Positions 51,639-61,716 of a stretch of DNA of 64,000 nt are shown here, in pieces. This stretch comes from Pandoraea pulmonicola. GTDB lineage: Bacteria > Pseudomonadota > Gammaproteobacteria > Burkholderiales > Burkholderiaceae. Every line of letters starts with the position of its first letter. Positions within the stretch are counted from its first letter, which is position 1. The notes under the pieces are model-generated. The model was not told where the DNA came from, ran no database searches, and worked only from the letters and a program-made list of their open reading frames with translations. The stretch lies in the NCBI RefSeq assembly GCF_000815105.2, contig NZ_CP010310.2:3472001-3536000 (forward strand), in the 5' to 3' direction. Made by a program: the position numbers and the translations under genes.

Positions 51639-53546
51639 TTATTGGAACGATGCGCACTCTTGCGCAAGACGTTCGATGAGCGCGTCAATGGGCATCACAC
51701 CCAGATCCACGCCGCCACGGGCACGCACGGCTACCGTATTTGCCTCCTGCTCCTTGTCCCCGACTACGACGAGATAGGGAACTTTCTGCAAGGAGTGCTC
51801 GCGTATTTTATAGCTAATTTTCTCGTTGCGCAAATCGCTCCGAGCCCTAAGCCCTTGTTCTTTCAACTTTTTCGTCACTTCCTGGGCGTAATCGGCCGTT
51901 TTTTCAGACACGTTCATCACGATCACCTGCTCCGGCGCCAGCCAGGCCGGCATTGCACCAGCATGGTGCTCGATCAGAATCCCGATAAACCGCTCCAGGG
52001 AGCCCAGGATGGCGCGGTGGAGCATGACGGGACGCTTGCGGCTGTTGTCTTCGGCCACATATTCGGCGTCGAGACGCTCCGGCATCGAGAAATCGACCTG
52101 CATCGTGCCGCACTGCCACTGGCGGCCGAGCGCATCCTTGAGCGTGTATTCGATCTTCGGACCGTAAAACGCCCCGTCGCCCTCGGCGATCACGAATTCG
52201 CAGCCCGAGCGGCGCAGCGATTCCATCAGCGCAAATTCGGCCTTGTCCCAATTCTCGTCCGAGCCCACCCGATGCTCCGGACGCGTGGCGACCTTGTAAA
52301 TCATGTCCGTGAAGCCGAAATCCTTGTACACGGCATGCAGCAGCGCCGTGTAGTTCACGCATTCTTCGAGAATCTGGTCTTCCGTACAGAAGATGTGGCC
52401 GTCATCCTGCGTGAAGCCGCGCACGCGCATGAGCCCGTGCAGGCCGCCTGACGGCTCGTTGCGGTGACACTGACCGAATTCGCCGTAGCGAAGCGGCAGG
52501 TCGCGGTAGCTGTGCAGGGCCGAATTGAAGATCAGGACGTGACCAGGACAGTTCATCGGCTTGAGCGCATAGGCGCGATTCTCCGATTCCGTCGTGAACA
52601 TGTTGTCCTTGTAGTTCTGCCAGTGCCCAGACTTCTCCCACAGCGAGCGGTCCAGAATCTGCGGGCCCTTGACCTCCTGGTAACCGTTGTTGCGGTAGAC
52701 GCGGCGCATGTACTGCTCGATCTGCTGCCAGAGCGTCCAGCCCTTCGGGTGCCAGAAGATGAGGCCCGGCGCCTCTTCCTGCATATGGAACAGATCGAGC
52801 GCACGGCCGAGCTTGCGGTGATCGCGCTTTTCGGCCTCTTCGAGCATGTGCAGGTAGGCGTCCTGGTCTTCCTTCTTCGTCCAGGCCGTGCCGTAGATGC
52901 GCTGGAGCTGCTCGTTCTTGGCATCCCCGCGCCAATAGGCGCCGGCCACCTTCATCAGCTTGAAGACCTTGAGCTTGCCCGTCGACGGCACGTGCGGGCC
53001 GCGGCAAAGGTCGACGAACTTGCCTTCGCGGTACAGGCCGATTTCTTCGGTAGCCGGAATCGACTCGATGATTTCAGCCTTGTACTTCTCGCCCATCGAC
53101 AGGAACAGGCGTACAGCGTCGTCGCGCGAGAGGACCTCACGCGTAACCGGCTCGTCCTTCTTCGCCAGCTCCTGCATCTTCTTTTCGATGGCTTCGAGGT
53201 CTTCCGGCGTGAAGGGGCGGTGGAACGAGAAGTCGTAGTAGAAGCCGTTCTCGATCACCGGCCCGATCGTGACCTGCGCTTCCGGGAACAGCTCCTTGAC
53301 GGCATAGGCCAGCAAGTGCGCCGTCGAGTGGCGGATGATATCCAGACCATCGGCGTCCTTGTCCGTCACGATGGCGAGGCTCACGTCGCGATCGATCAGG
53401 TAGGACGTATCGACCAGCTTGCCGTCGACGCGACCTGCGAGTGCGGCCTTGGCCAGTCCCGTGCCGATCGAGCCGGCGACCTGCGCCACCGTGAGCGGGG
53501 CTTCATACTGGCGTTGCGAACCGTCAGGCAAACGTACCGAAATCAT
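51639..53546 (-). CDS. thrS: threonyl-tRNA synthetase
   Basis: A 635-residue class II synthetase. In order: a TGS domain (residues 1-62, [20 protein letters not shown]), a second editing domain with the HxxxH-type metal motif ([13 protein letters not shown]) and a late C-H pair, a catalytic core with [30 protein letters not shown] and [15 protein letters not shown], and an anticodon-binding domain (about 535-635). It charges tRNA-Thr and edits Ser-tRNA-Thr. It is the first gene of the thrS-infC-rpmI-rplT-pheST-ihfA-merR run and is preceded by the leader/terminator at 53604-53725. Confidence 0.97.
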   Translation of the reverse strand: MISVRLPDGSQRQYEAPLTVAQVAGSIGTGLAKAALAGRVDGKLVDTSYLIDRDVSLAIVTDKDADGLDIIRHSTAHLLAYAVKELFPEAQVTIGPVIENGFYYDFSFHRPFTPEDLEAIEKKMQELAKKDEPVTREVLSRDDAVRLFLSMGEKYKAEIIESIPATEEIGLYREGKFVDLCRGPHVPSTGKLKVFKLMKVAGAYWRGDAKNEQLQRIYGTAWTKKEDQDAYLHMLEEAEKRDHRKLGRALDLFHMQEEAPGLIFWHPKGWTLWQQIEQYMRRVYRNNGYQEVKGPQILDRSLWEKSGHWQNYKDNMFTTESENRAYALKPMNCPGHVLIFNSALHSYRDLPLRYGEFGQCHRNEPSGGLHGLMRVRGFTQDDGHIFCTEDQILEECVNYTALLHAVYKDFGFTDMIYKVATRPEHRVGSDENWDKAEFALMESLRRSGCEFVIAEGDGAFYGPKIEYTLKDALGRQWQCGTMQVDFSMPERLDAEYVAEDNSRKRPVMLHRAILGSLERFIGILIEHHAGAMPAWLAPEQVIVMNVSEKTADYAQEVTKKLKEQGLRARSDLRNEKISYKIREHSLQKVPYLVVVGDKEQEANTVAVRARGGVDLGVMPIDALIERLAQECASFQ

Positions 53547-53603
53547 GTCGCACTCCCATGCGCTAAAACGTCACGCGCGGCCCACGCCACGCGACAAAAC
53601 CAC

Positions 53604-53639
53604 GAAAAAAAGACGGCCTCGACTGTCGTCGAGGCCGTC
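53604..53639 (-). terminator. intrinsic terminator in the thrS leader (candidate attenuator)
   Basis: On the minus strand a perfect 12-bp stem GACGGCCTCGAC/GTCGAGGCCGTC with a 4-base loop is followed by seven or eight Ts. It lies about 58 bases before the thrS ATG. It may also end the tRNA-Val transcript. Confidence 0.85.
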
Positions 53640-53677
53640 TCTTCATTCCTAGCATCCAGACGAAAAACACCCTCGAC

Positions 53678-53725
53678 TTAACGTCGCACCTTCACCACTG
53701 TGAAAGTTCGGGCGGTCTTCAACAT
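53678..53725 (-). CDS. candidate threonine leader peptide for thrS
   Basis: A 15-codon frame, MLKTARTFTVVKVRR, with three Thr codons (ACC, ACT, ACA) among residues 4-9. Directly after its stop, GTCGAGG (53677-53671) can pair with CCTCGAC inside the 5' arm of the terminator at 53604-53639, so two exclusive structures are possible. This fits ribosome-mediated attenuation: stalling at Thr codons frees GTCGAGG to form the antiterminator. The ribosome site (GGA about 12 bases upstream) is weak, so translation is unproven. Confidence 0.45.
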   Translation of the reverse strand: MLKTARTFTVVKVRR

Positions 53726-53785
53726 GAGTGTTTTTCCAGCGCCTGTGTCTGCGGGGTCTCGCGGACTGTAATGCATCAAATTCGT

Positions 53786-53862
53786 TGGTAGGCTCGATTG
53801 GACTCGAACCAACGACCCCCACCATGTCAAGGTGGTGCTCTAACCAGCTGAGCTACGAGCCT
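53786..53862 (-). tRNA. tRNA-Val(GAC)
   Basis: A 77-nt cloverleaf: acceptor AGGCTCG/CGAGCCT, D-arm GCTCAGCTGGTTAGAGC, anticodon stem CCACC/GGTGG around TTGACAT (anticodon GAC), T-loop TTCGAGT, CCA encoded. It lies upstream of thrS in the same direction. Confidence 0.97.
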
Positions 53863-54063
53863 ACTGCAAGAGAACGAGATTCTAGCAAGATTCACGCGAA
53901 TCGCCAAGCGAATATTGTGCCTACCGACGAAAAAACCTCGTCAATCAACGATCTCGGCGCAATGGTGAGCCCAATTCATGCGCAAAACCCGCACCGGCCG
54001 ATGCGCCGGCGGCAGCACGCCGTCCTTCCCGACCGGCACCTGCCTCCAGGTCGAATCCCGCCG

Positions 54064-56361
54064 CTATCGCCGGCGCGACGACACCACGCCCGACACCCCG
54101 TTGAGCTGGGCGAGCGCCCGCTGTAACTGGCCGCCGTCGCGCACCTCCACGGTGAACTGCATGAAGGCCTGCTGCCCGCGCGACTGCGTGCTGACGCCCG
54201 TCACGTTGAGCTTCTCGCGCGAAAACACTTCGGAGATGTCTCGCAACAGCCCCTGACGATCGGTTGCCTCGATCTGGATGTCCACCGGGTAGGCCGCTAC
54301 CCCGCGCCCTTCGAGCACGTCGCCCGACCAGGCCGTCTGAATCACCCGCTCGGGCGCGCGCGCTTTCATGGCCTGAAAACTGGCGCAATCCTGGCGGTGG
54401 ATCGACACCCCCTTGCCACGCGTGACGAAGCCCACGATCGGGTCGGGCGGCGCGGGACGGCAGCATTTGGCCAATTGGGTAAGCAACGCCCCCACGCCAA
54501 CCACCAGAACCCCGCTCTTGGCCCCTTGCGTGACGCTTGTATCGAGACTCTTCTTCGCGACGAGCGTGTCCTCATCGCGAGGCTCCGGCCCCGGCAAATT
54601 GCCCGAAAGCGCCTGCTCGACGTGCCGCAGGCTGAACTCGTCCTTGGCGACCGACGCGTAGAGATCGTCTGGCGTGCGAAAGCCCAGACGCGCCGCCAAT
54701 TCTTCGAGATTGACGGACGTCTTGCCCTCGCGCTGCAACGTCTTGTCGATGAGCGTACGCCCATTGGCGATGGTCTCTTCGAGGTCGATCGCATTGAACC
54801 ATTGACGTACCTTCTGGCGCGCCCGATGGCTCTGCAGATAGCCCAGTTGCGCGTTGAGCCAGTCGCGCGACGGACCGCCCTGCTTGACCGTGACGATCTC
54901 CACCGTCTGCCCGTTCTGCAGCGGCGTGTTGAGCGGGACCATCGCACCATCCACGCGCGCGCCGCGGCAACGATGCCCCAGCTCCGAATGCAGGTGATAG
55001 GCGAAATCGACCGGCGTGGCGCCCTGTGGCAGCGCGATCACACGCGCTTGCGGCGTGAGCACGTAGATATGGTCGTCGATGGTCGCACGCTTGAGCTGCT
55101 CCCATGGCTCGACGGCCGCTTCCGTACCGACCGTGTCGGCTACGTCGTCTTTCCACGCAAGCAACTGACGCAACCAGGCGATCTTTTCGTCGTAGGCCTC
55201 GTTGGCCGAGAACGCACCGCCGTAACCGCGCTGTCCGGCTTCCTTGTAGCGCCAGTGCGCGGCAATGCCGTATTCGGCGAAGTGGTGCATCTCGTGCGTA
55301 CGGATCTGCACTTCGAACGCCCGTCCATCATCGCCGATCACTACGGTATGCAGCGACTTGTAGCCGTTCGGCTTCGGCCGCGAAATGTAATCATCGAACT
55401 CTTTCGGAATCGGCTGCCACAGGTTATGGACGATGCCCAGCACCGTGTAGCAATCCTTGATGTCGTCGACAATCACACGAAACGCACGCACGTCATACAG
55501 CTCGGCGAAGTCCACAGCCTTGCCACGCATCTTCTTCCAGATGCTGTAGATATGCTTGGGTCGCCCCGACACTTCGGCCTTGACGCTCGCCCGCGCCAAT
55601 TCGTCCTGAAGCCGCCGGATCGCACTTTCGATGAACGACTGCCGCTCCACGCGCTTTTCTTCGAGCAGCTTGGCAATCTGCTTGTACGTCACCGGTTCCA
55701 GGAAGCGGAACGCGAGATCCTCCAGCTCCCACTTCAATTGCCAGATGCCGAGACGGTTGGCCAGCGGCGCATAGATATCCAGCACTTCGTGCGGCATGTC
55801 CTCGGGCGGCGACTTCTTTTCCGCGGCATACCAGCGCAGCGACTGGAGTCGCGAGGCAAGCCGGATCATCACGACCCGGATGTCCTGCGCAAAGGCAAGC
55901 AGCATCTTGCGCAGGCCTTCGACCTGCGACTTGCGTTCCGCGATGGCGTCCCGATCGCGTCCATCGGACGGCATGGCCTGTGCCGCGCGCGAACCGGCGC
56001 CCGACAGGCGCTGCAGCTTGCGTACGTCGATGACCAGCGCGGCGACTTCGGCGCCGAACTTCTGCGTCAACGTGACTTGCGGATCGGGAAGGAACTCGAC
56101 GGCAGAGAAAAGCGCCGCGGCCTGATGCGTCGCCTCATCCACGCGCAGCGTGTCGAGAATCGCGAGCATGCCGTGCGCATGCGCCATGATCGGTTCGCCG
56201 GACGAGAGGACATGCTCACCGCACAGCGTCGCGGCAAACGCGAGCGCATCGTCGAGCGTGGCGGGCAGTGTGGCTTCCCCCACACCCTGAGCCGAATTCG
56301 GGGCACCGGTCGCCGATGTGGCATTCGTGCCAGCGGATGTCGGTGCTTGATGTTGGTTCAT
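54064..56361 (-). CDS. relA: RelA-type (p)ppGpp synthetase
   Basis: A 765-residue long RSH protein. The N-terminal hydrolase-like region (about residues 30-200) lacks the HD pair expected of SpoT (ALFSAVEFL where LLHDVIED stands in hydrolases), so it should be synthesis-only. The synthetase domain (about 250-365) has SGRPKHIYSIWKKMRGK and SRPKPNGYKSLHTVVIGDDG. TGS (IYVLTPQARVIALPQGATPV), zinc-finger/CC (LAKCCRPAPPDP) and ACT (IEATDRQGLLRDISEVFSRE) domains follow. It makes (p)ppGpp on starved ribosomes. The upstream ridA gene is 47 bp away in the same direction. Confidence 0.94.
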   Translation of the reverse strand: MNQHQAPTSAGTNATSATGAPNSAQGVGEATLPATLDDALAFAATLCGEHVLSSGEPIMAHAHGMLAILDTLRVDEATHQAAALFSAVEFLPDPQVTLTQKFGAEVAALVIDVRKLQRLSGAGSRAAQAMPSDGRDRDAIAERKSQVEGLRKMLLAFAQDIRVVMIRLASRLQSLRWYAAEKKSPPEDMPHEVLDIYAPLANRLGIWQLKWELEDLAFRFLEPVTYKQIAKLLEEKRVERQSFIESAIRRLQDELARASVKAEVSGRPKHIYSIWKKMRGKAVDFAELYDVRAFRVIVDDIKDCYTVLGIVHNLWQPIPKEFDDYISRPKPNGYKSLHTVVIGDDGRAFEVQIRTHEMHHFAEYGIAAHWRYKEAGQRGYGGAFSANEAYDEKIAWLRQLLAWKDDVADTVGTEAAVEPWEQLKRATIDDHIYVLTPQARVIALPQGATPVDFAYHLHSELGHRCRGARVDGAMVPLNTPLQNGQTVEIVTVKQGGPSRDWLNAQLGYLQSHRARQKVRQWFNAIDLEETIANGRTLIDKTLQREGKTSVNLEELAARLGFRTPDDLYASVAKDEFSLRHVEQALSGNLPGPEPRDEDTLVAKKSLDTSVTQGAKSGVLVVGVGALLTQLAKCCRPAPPDPIVGFVTRGKGVSIHRQDCASFQAMKARAPERVIQTAWSGDVLEGRGVAAYPVDIQIEATDRQGLLRDISEVFSREKLNVTGVSTQSRGQQAFMQFTVEVRDGGQLQRALAQLNGVSGVVSSRRR

Positions 56362-56408
56362 GTCGGAACACGGGGCGGCAAGCGCCCCTGATGATGCGGA
56401 CGATGCGC

Positions 56409-56765
56409 TCAGCTATCGCGCTGAGCCGCCACGACCACGATTTCAACGAGCATGGCAGGATCGGCAAGCAATGCCTGCACCGTGGCGCGCGGCGGCGCAT
56501 TACCGGCCGGCACCCACTCATCCCACACCTGATTCATTTCACCGAAGTACTTCATGTCCGAAATGAAGATCTGACACGAAAGGATCAACGATTTGTCGCT
56601 GTTCGCCTCGGCGAGCAGACGATCGATGTGCGCGAGAACCTGGCGCGTTTGCCCGGCCATGTCCTGACTGCGGTCGTCCGGCGTCTGTCCGGCCAGATAG
56701 ACGGTGCCATTGTGCACAGCCATGTCCGACCAGCGCTTTTCGACGTAGAAACGTTGTACTGCCAT
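56409..56765 (-). CDS. RidA family protein
   Basis: A 118-residue RidA/YjgF-like protein with VYLAGQTPDD, the long helix with TRQVLAHIDRLLAEANSDKS and the conserved Arg in PPRATVQALL; the usual C-terminal glutamate is matched by LVEIVVVAA. Members deaminate reactive enamine/imine intermediates. The sequence is of the divergent RidA-like (Rid2/3-like) kind rather than the archetype. It lies upstream of relA, possibly co-transcribed. Confidence 0.88.
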   Translation of the reverse strand: MAVQRFYVEKRWSDMAVHNGTVYLAGQTPDDRSQDMAGQTRQVLAHIDRLLAEANSDKSLILSCQIFISDMKYFGEMNQVWDEWVPAGNAPPRATVQALLADPAMLVEIVVVAAQRDS

Positions 56766-56830
56766 GATGTAAGACTCCTCGTATTCTTCGAGTTCCGGAT
56801 TTGTCGATGCATCGCGCCAGCGGGCGAATG

Positions 56831-57709
56831 TCAGTCGGCATCTCCGTCAAAAAAACGGCGTGCGATCTCGATCTGATCCGCATGCACGAACGTCGGCGCG
56901 TGTCCCACGCCGGGTATTTCCACGGCGCGCGCATGTTGCGCGTGCGCCAGCATCTGTTCCATCGTCGCGCGCGAGAGCAGATCCGATTGCTCGCCGCGCA
57001 CGATCAGCGTGCGACCCGAAAACGCCGCGAGCGACGCCCACAGCATCGCCTCGCCGGCCGCCACCGCTTCGGGTGAAATCGCCGTGAACGCGGCGCCGAT
57101 GGCAGGATCGTAACGCAAGACAAACTCATCGCCGTCCGCCTTGAGCAACGGCTCGCACAACGCCCGCCACTCCTGCGGCGTATGCGGCCCGAAAGCGGAC
57201 GAGATCGACCAGAGGTAATCCTCCGCCGCCTCCATCGAGGCGAAACGCTTCGGAACGCCGACATACTGTCCAATACGTGCCAGCGCACCGGCATCGATGT
57301 GCGGGCCGACGTCGTTGAGCAGCAGGTTGCGAATCGGCGTCTCGGGAAGACCCGCCAACCCCATCCCGATCAACCCGCCCATCGACGTGCCGAACCAGTC
57401 CACCGACGCGACATCCAGCCGTGCGAGCAACGTCACCATGTCGGCAACATACTGCGGCACGACGTACCCCGCGGGATTGCGCAACCACGACGACTGCCCG
57501 CGCCCCACCACATCGGGACAGATGACGCGGTAGTCGTTCGCGAACGCCTGCGCTAGCACATCGAAATCGCGGCCGCAACGTGTGAGGCCATGCACGCACA
57601 CCAGAACGCGTGGATTGTCGGGGTTGCCCCACTCCGTGTACGCCATGCGATGCAACCCGGACGGACTCAGACACTGAACGCTTGACAGACGGGGCACGTG
57701 GCTCGACAT
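56831..57709 (-). CDS. alpha/beta hydrolase
   Basis: A 292-residue alpha/beta-hydrolase-fold enzyme: oxyanion region VLVCVHGLTRCGRDF, nucleophile elbow DWFGTSMGGLIGMGL (Ser in GTSMGG), acid region after LIVRGEQSDLLS, and the catalytic His in GVGHAPTF. The substrate is unknown; family members cleave esters, lactones or C-C bonds. The ATG at 57709 starts the family-like sequence; the open frame upstream is atypical. It is divergent from the 3-hydroxybutyrate dehydrogenase gene. Confidence 0.9.
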   Translation of the reverse strand: MSSHVPRLSSVQCLSPSGLHRMAYTEWGNPDNPRVLVCVHGLTRCGRDFDVLAQAFANDYRVICPDVVGRGQSSWLRNPAGYVVPQYVADMVTLLARLDVASVDWFGTSMGGLIGMGLAGLPETPIRNLLLNDVGPHIDAGALARIGQYVGVPKRFASMEAAEDYLWSISSAFGPHTPQEWRALCEPLLKADGDEFVLRYDPAIGAAFTAISPEAVAAGEAMLWASLAAFSGRTLIVRGEQSDLLSRATMEQMLAHAQHARAVEIPGVGHAPTFVHADQIEIARRFFDGDAD

Positions 57710-57872
57710 GGCGGACTCATCGGATCGGTTTCCAGACCCGAATTCTACCGCGCCTGTCGCGAACCGTAAGCTAGAATGAGGCCACTCATGAGCCGCATCA
57801 AACCGCCGTTTGCGGCGGCTCTCATCGATTCCGCAGGCATCCCCCACATCTCATCCGCACGGAGACGACGCA

Positions 57873-58664
57873 ATGCTGAAAGGAAAAATCGCCCTCGTGA
57901 CCGGCTCGACCAGTGGCATCGGGCTGGGCATGGCACAGGCGCTCGCGGCCCAGGGCGCCACGCTCATCACGAACGGTTTCGGCGATGCCGACGGGGCCCG
58001 CAAGGCCATCGCCGACGCCGCGGCGAAAGCGGGCCGCACGGGCGTGAGCGTCGGCTATCATGGCGCCGACATGAGCCGGGCGAGCGAGATCGAAGCGATG
58101 ATGCAATACGCCGAATCGGAGTTCGGTGGCGTGGACATTCTCATCAACAACGCCGGCATTCAGCATGTTGCGGAGATTCAGGATTTTCCGACGGACAGAT
58201 GGGACGCGATCATCGCGATCAACCTCACCTCGGCGTTCCACACTACGCGGCTCGCTTTGCCGGGCATGCGCAATCGCAACTGGGGGCGGATCATCAATAT
58301 TGCGTCGGTCCACGGGCTCGTGGGCTCGGCGGGCAAGTCGGCGTATGTCGCGGCCAAGCATGGCATCGTCGGGCTGACCAAGGTCACCGCGCTCGAAAAC
58401 GCCCAAACCGGCGTCACTGCCAACGCGATTTGCCCGGGTTTCGTGCTCACGCCGCTCGTGCAGAAACAGATCGACGATCGCGCGGCGCGCGAGCATCTCG
58501 CCGCCGACGCCGCCAAACGTTCGCTGCTCGGCGAGAAACAACCCTCGGGGGACTTCGTCACGCCTCAACAGCTGGGCGCGCTGGCCGTCTTCCTGTGCAG
58601 CGAGGCCGCCGACCAGGTGCGCGGCGTTGCGTGGAACATGGACGGCGGCTGGGTCGCCCAGTAG
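57873..58664 (+). CDS. 3-hydroxybutyrate dehydrogenase (SDR)
   Basis: A 263-residue SDR: cofactor motif VTGSTSGIGLGMAQAL, NNAGIQHVAEIQDFPTDRWD, catalytic Ser in INIASVHGLVGSAGKSAYVA with YVAAKHG, and CPGFVLTPLVQKQIDDRA. This pattern, especially the IQHV and PLVQKQI segments, is that of D-3-hydroxybutyrate dehydrogenase, which converts 3-hydroxybutyrate to acetoacetate with NAD+. The convergent CoA-transferase genes next door would activate acetoacetate, so the cluster serves ketone-body or polyhydroxybutyrate breakdown. GGAG lies before the ATG at 57873. Confidence 0.9.
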   Translation: MLKGKIALVTGSTSGIGLGMAQALAAQGATLITNGFGDADGARKAIADAAAKAGRTGVSVGYHGADMSRASEIEAMMQYAESEFGGVDILINNAGIQHVAEIQDFPTDRWDAIIAINLTSAFHTTRLALPGMRNRNWGRIINIASVHGLVGSAGKSAYVAAKHGIVGLTKVTALENAQTGVTANAICPGFVLTPLVQKQIDDRAAREHLAADAAKRSLLGEKQPSGDFVTPQQLGALAVFLCSEAADQVRGVAWNMDGGWVAQ

Positions 58665-58711
58665 GCCCCCGGCAGTCGCCTCCCCCGTAGCACAGGACGT
58701 CGACAAAACGA

Positions 58712-58737
58712 AACGGGCGGGGAAATCCCCGCCCGTT
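58712..58737. terminator. bidirectional terminator between bdh-like gene and scoB
   Basis: The stem AACGGGCGGGG/CCCCGCCCGTT lies between two convergent genes. The minus-strand side continues TTCGTTTTG, a weak T-rich tract. Confidence 0.6.
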
Positions 58738-58834
58738 CCACTTCCACACGTCGCCGGGTTCAACGGCCCCGCGACGCTCAGCAACGCTGCGCGCTGAGCA
58801 ACTCGAACGTGAGCCGCCCAGCGTCGCCGAAGCG

Positions 58835-59473
58835 TCAGACAGCACTCGTATCGAGCGATGCCCCGGTCTTCTGCGAAATTTCTTCCTTGGTCACACCCGG
58901 CGCCAACTCGATGACCTTCAGGCCATCCGGCGTCACGTCGATCACACCGAGATCGGTAATGATGCGGTTGACCACGCCAACGCCGGTCAGCGGCAGATCG
59001 CACGCCTTGAGGATCTTGTGCGCGTCGCCCTTGGCCACATGCTCCATGAGCACGACCACGCGTCCCACGCCGGCCACGAGGTCCATCGCGCCGCCCATGC
59101 CCTTGATCATCTTGCCGGGGATCATCCAGTTGGCGAGATCCCCCTTCTCGCTCACCTGCATCGCACCAAGAATGGCCAGGTTGATGTGACCGCCGCGGAT
59201 CATGGCGAACGAGTCGGCCGACGAGAAGATCGACGAACCGGGCAGGGTCGTCACCGTCTGCTTGCCGGCGTTGATCATGTCTGCGTCGACTTCGTCCTCG
59301 GTCGGGAACGGGCCGATACCGAGCAGGCCGTTCTCCGATTGCAGCCAGACCTCCATGCCCTCGGGCACATGGTTCGCCACGAGCGTGGGCAAACCGATGC
59401 CGAGGTTCACGTAGAAGCCGTCTTCGAGCTCACGCGCTGCGCGCGCGGCCATTTCATCACGATTCCATGCCAT
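58835..59473 (-). CDS. scoB: 3-oxoacid CoA-transferase subunit B
   Basis: A 212-residue CoA-transferase beta subunit: [20 protein letters not shown], the catalytic Glu in [34 protein letters not shown] and [16 protein letters not shown]. With subunit A it swaps CoA between succinyl-CoA and acetoacetate. It follows scoA by 23 bp. Confidence 0.94.
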   Translation of the reverse strand: MAWNRDEMAARAARELEDGFYVNLGIGLPTLVANHVPEGMEVWLQSENGLLGIGPFPTEDEVDADMINAGKQTVTTLPGSSIFSSADSFAMIRGGHINLAILGAMQVSEKGDLANWMIPGKMIKGMGGAMDLVAGVGRVVVLMEHVAKGDAHKILKACDLPLTGVGVVNRIITDLGVIDVTPDGLKVIELAPGVTKEEISQKTGASLDTSAV

Positions 59474-59496
59474 GACTATCTCCTTGTTCTCGGCGC

Positions 59497-60195
59497 TTAC
59501 TTGGCACGTACCGTGCGCTGTTCGATGCGTTTTTCCGGATGTGCATTCAGCACGATGCGCTGAACGAAGATACCTGGCAGATGCACGTCGTCCGGATCGA
59601 TCGAACCGGTCTCGACCAGTTCTTCCACTTCGACAATCGTGATCTTGCCGGCCATGGCGGCCACCGGATTGAAGTTGCGGGCGGTGCGGTTGAACACGAG
59701 GTTACCGGCGCGGTCGGCCTTGGCGGCCTTCACGAGCGCGACGTCGGCGCGCAGCGAGCGTTCCATGACATACGTCTCGCCATCGAATTCGCGCGTTTCC
59801 TTGCCTTCGGCCACCACCGTGCCCACGCCGGTCTTGGTGAAGAACGCGGGGATGCCGGCGCCGCCGGCACGCAGCTTCTCGGCCAGCGTGCCCTGCGGCG
59901 TGAATTCAAGCTCGAGTTCGCCCGCCAGGTACTGGCGCTCGAACTCCTTGTTCTCGCCGACGTACGACGAAATCATCTTCTTGATCTGACGCGTCTCGAG
60001 CAGCAAGCCCAGGCCGAAACCGTCCACACCGGCGTTGTTGCTGATACAGGTAAGCCCCTTGACGCCCGAGTCGCGCAGCGCGGCGATCAGGGCCTCCGGA
60101 ATGCCACACAGGCCGAAGCCGCCGACGGCGAGCGTTTGCCCGTCTGCGACGACACCGGCGAGCGCCTCCTTGGCGCTGGCGTATACCTTGTTCAT
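59497..60195 (-). CDS. scoA: 3-oxoacid CoA-transferase subunit A
   Basis: A 232-residue CoA-transferase alpha subunit: [60 protein letters not shown] and [20 protein letters not shown]. It partners scoB in the same operon. Subunit and family are clear; the physiological acceptor (acetoacetate) is inferred from the neighbouring 3-hydroxybutyrate dehydrogenase. Confidence 0.94.
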   Translation of the reverse strand: MNKVYASAKEALAGVVADGQTLAVGGFGLCGIPEALIAALRDSGVKGLTCISNNAGVDGFGLGLLLETRQIKKMISSYVGENKEFERQYLAGELELEFTPQGTLAEKLRAGGAGIPAFFTKTGVGTVVAEGKETREFDGETYVMERSLRADVALVKAAKADRAGNLVFNRTARNFNPVAAMAGKITIVEVEELVETGSIDPDDVHLPGIFVQRIVLNAHPEKRIEQRTVRAK

Positions 60196-60420
60196 CGTTT
60201 GTCCCTTTCCCTCGGTTGAGAATTGAAATTATGCCGCGCTCTCACGCGTTGCAAGGCTCACGCCGCGCCACGAAACTCCGTGGTTGCGCATCCAGTGCAA
60301 TCATAAAGCTTACGGTGGCGCGCAAATGGGGCACAATACGTGAAATTACATATCTTCCCGCGCGCCGGCCGCAGCACGCGCCGCACCCGCACGGGGTCCG
60401 ACCGGATCCGCCCTGCCCCC

Positions 60421-60966
60421 ATGCCGACGTTCGACTATCAGACAGCTTTTCACATCGCACCGGTCGGTCTGGTGATCTCGCGCCAGCGCATCATCGAAGA
60501 TTGCAACCGTCAGCTCGGCAAGATCTTCGGCTACGAACCCGAAACGCTCATCGGCCAGTCATTCCAGGTGCTGTATCCGTCGCCCAAGGAGTTCGAGCGC
60601 ATCGGCGAGCGGATTCCGCCGATCATGACCTCGCAGGGCGTCTATTCCGACGAGCGCATCATGCGCCGCGCCAACGGCGAGCTGTTCTGGTGCCATGTCA
60701 CGGGCCGCTCCCTCGACGTGAACGATCCGCATGCAGCAGGCTTGTGGACGTTCGAGGACATCTCGGCAACCCGACGCGTCGCCGTGGCCCTCACCGCCCG
60801 TGAGCGGGAAATCGCAGCGCAACTCGTACAAGGCAAGACCAGCAAGCAGATTGGCAAGATCCTCGACATCAGCCCGCGCACGGTCGACATCTATCGCGCG
60901 CGGCTCATGCAGAAATACGGCGCGGGCACCGCCACGGAACTCGTCCAGCGCCTGCTCGGCAACTGA
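60421..60966 (+). CDS. PAS-LuxR transcriptional regulator
   Basis: A 181-residue regulator. A PAS domain (about residues 8-115; FHIAPVGLVISRQRIIEDCN, FGYEPETLIGQSFQVLYPSP) is joined to a LuxR HTH (about 122-178; LTAREREIAAQLVQGKTSKQ, IGKILDISPRTVDIYRARLM). It resembles short PAS-HTH regulators of the FixJ type that lack a receiver domain. The ligand of the PAS domain is not evident. It is divergent from the CoA-transferase operon, with about 225 bp between starts, and could control it. Confidence 0.88.
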   Translation: MPTFDYQTAFHIAPVGLVISRQRIIEDCNRQLGKIFGYEPETLIGQSFQVLYPSPKEFERIGERIPPIMTSQGVYSDERIMRRANGELFWCHVTGRSLDVNDPHAAGLWTFEDISATRRVAVALTAREREIAAQLVQGKTSKQIGKILDISPRTVDIYRARLMQKYGAGTATELVQRLLGN

Positions 60967-61074
60967 GGCCATCGCCGCGGCGCCCGCCGGCGAGGCAACG
61001 AGAGAACGGGGAACACCAAGCCGCCTCGTATCGCCGCCCCGCGGCGCGCGACGCCCGCGACGCCGTCTTACGTC

Positions 61075-61488
61075 TTACGCCACCAGCGCACGCACGCTAT
61101 CCGGCAGCGGCACCGACTTCTCTTCCTTGTAGTTCACCCAGACGATCTTGGCGTTGCCTTCGGCGACGAGCACGTCCGGCGTGTCGGCTCGGCGAAGCTC
61201 GAAGCGCGTGTCGATGCTGCTTCGTCCCGGCTCGCCCACGAACATGCGGCAGTCGATCTCCCCCGGGTACCGCAATTGCCTCAGGAACGTCATGGCGGCA
61301 TTGATGATGACCGGCCCTTCGCCCGTGGCGCTCTCCTCCGAGGCGATATTGATCGATTCCAACCAGGAAATACGCACTTGCTCCATGTACCGGAAGTACA
61401 CGGTATTGTTGACATGCCCGAACGCATCCATATCGCCCCAGCGAATCGGCATGCGCATCCGAAAAACTTCCTTGTAGTGTGACGACAC
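61075..61488 (-). CDS. 4HBT-type acyl-CoA thioesterase
   Basis: A 137-residue hot-dog-fold protein: RMPIRWGDMDAFGHVNNTVY contains the catalytic Asp of the 4-hydroxybenzoyl-CoA thioesterase group (WGDMDAFGHVNN), followed by FRYMEQVRISWLES. It hydrolyses acyl-CoA thioesters; chain preference is unknown. Single gene. Confidence 0.92.
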   Translation of the reverse strand: MSSHYKEVFRMRMPIRWGDMDAFGHVNNTVYFRYMEQVRISWLESINIASEESATGEGPVIINAAMTFLRQLRYPGEIDCRMFVGEPGRSSIDTRFELRRADTPDVLVAEGNAKIVWVNYKEEKSVPLPDSVRALVA

Positions 61489-61716
61489 TTCGAATTCCCC
61501 ATATTGAAAATCGACGCTCCGCCGCGTACCGGCCGGGCGTCATGGGATGAAAGTGTATCGCTTTGGATGGCGTGATGTGCGGCAACGGCCACGCGGATCG
61601 CGGCATGGACGGCGTTTTCGGACGCCGTGAGCAGTGGGAATCGGACGAGTCCGAGAGACATCCGACCGGACCGACGCATACGGCGTATCGAACGCCTCCG
61701 ATCCGCCGACGTCGCC

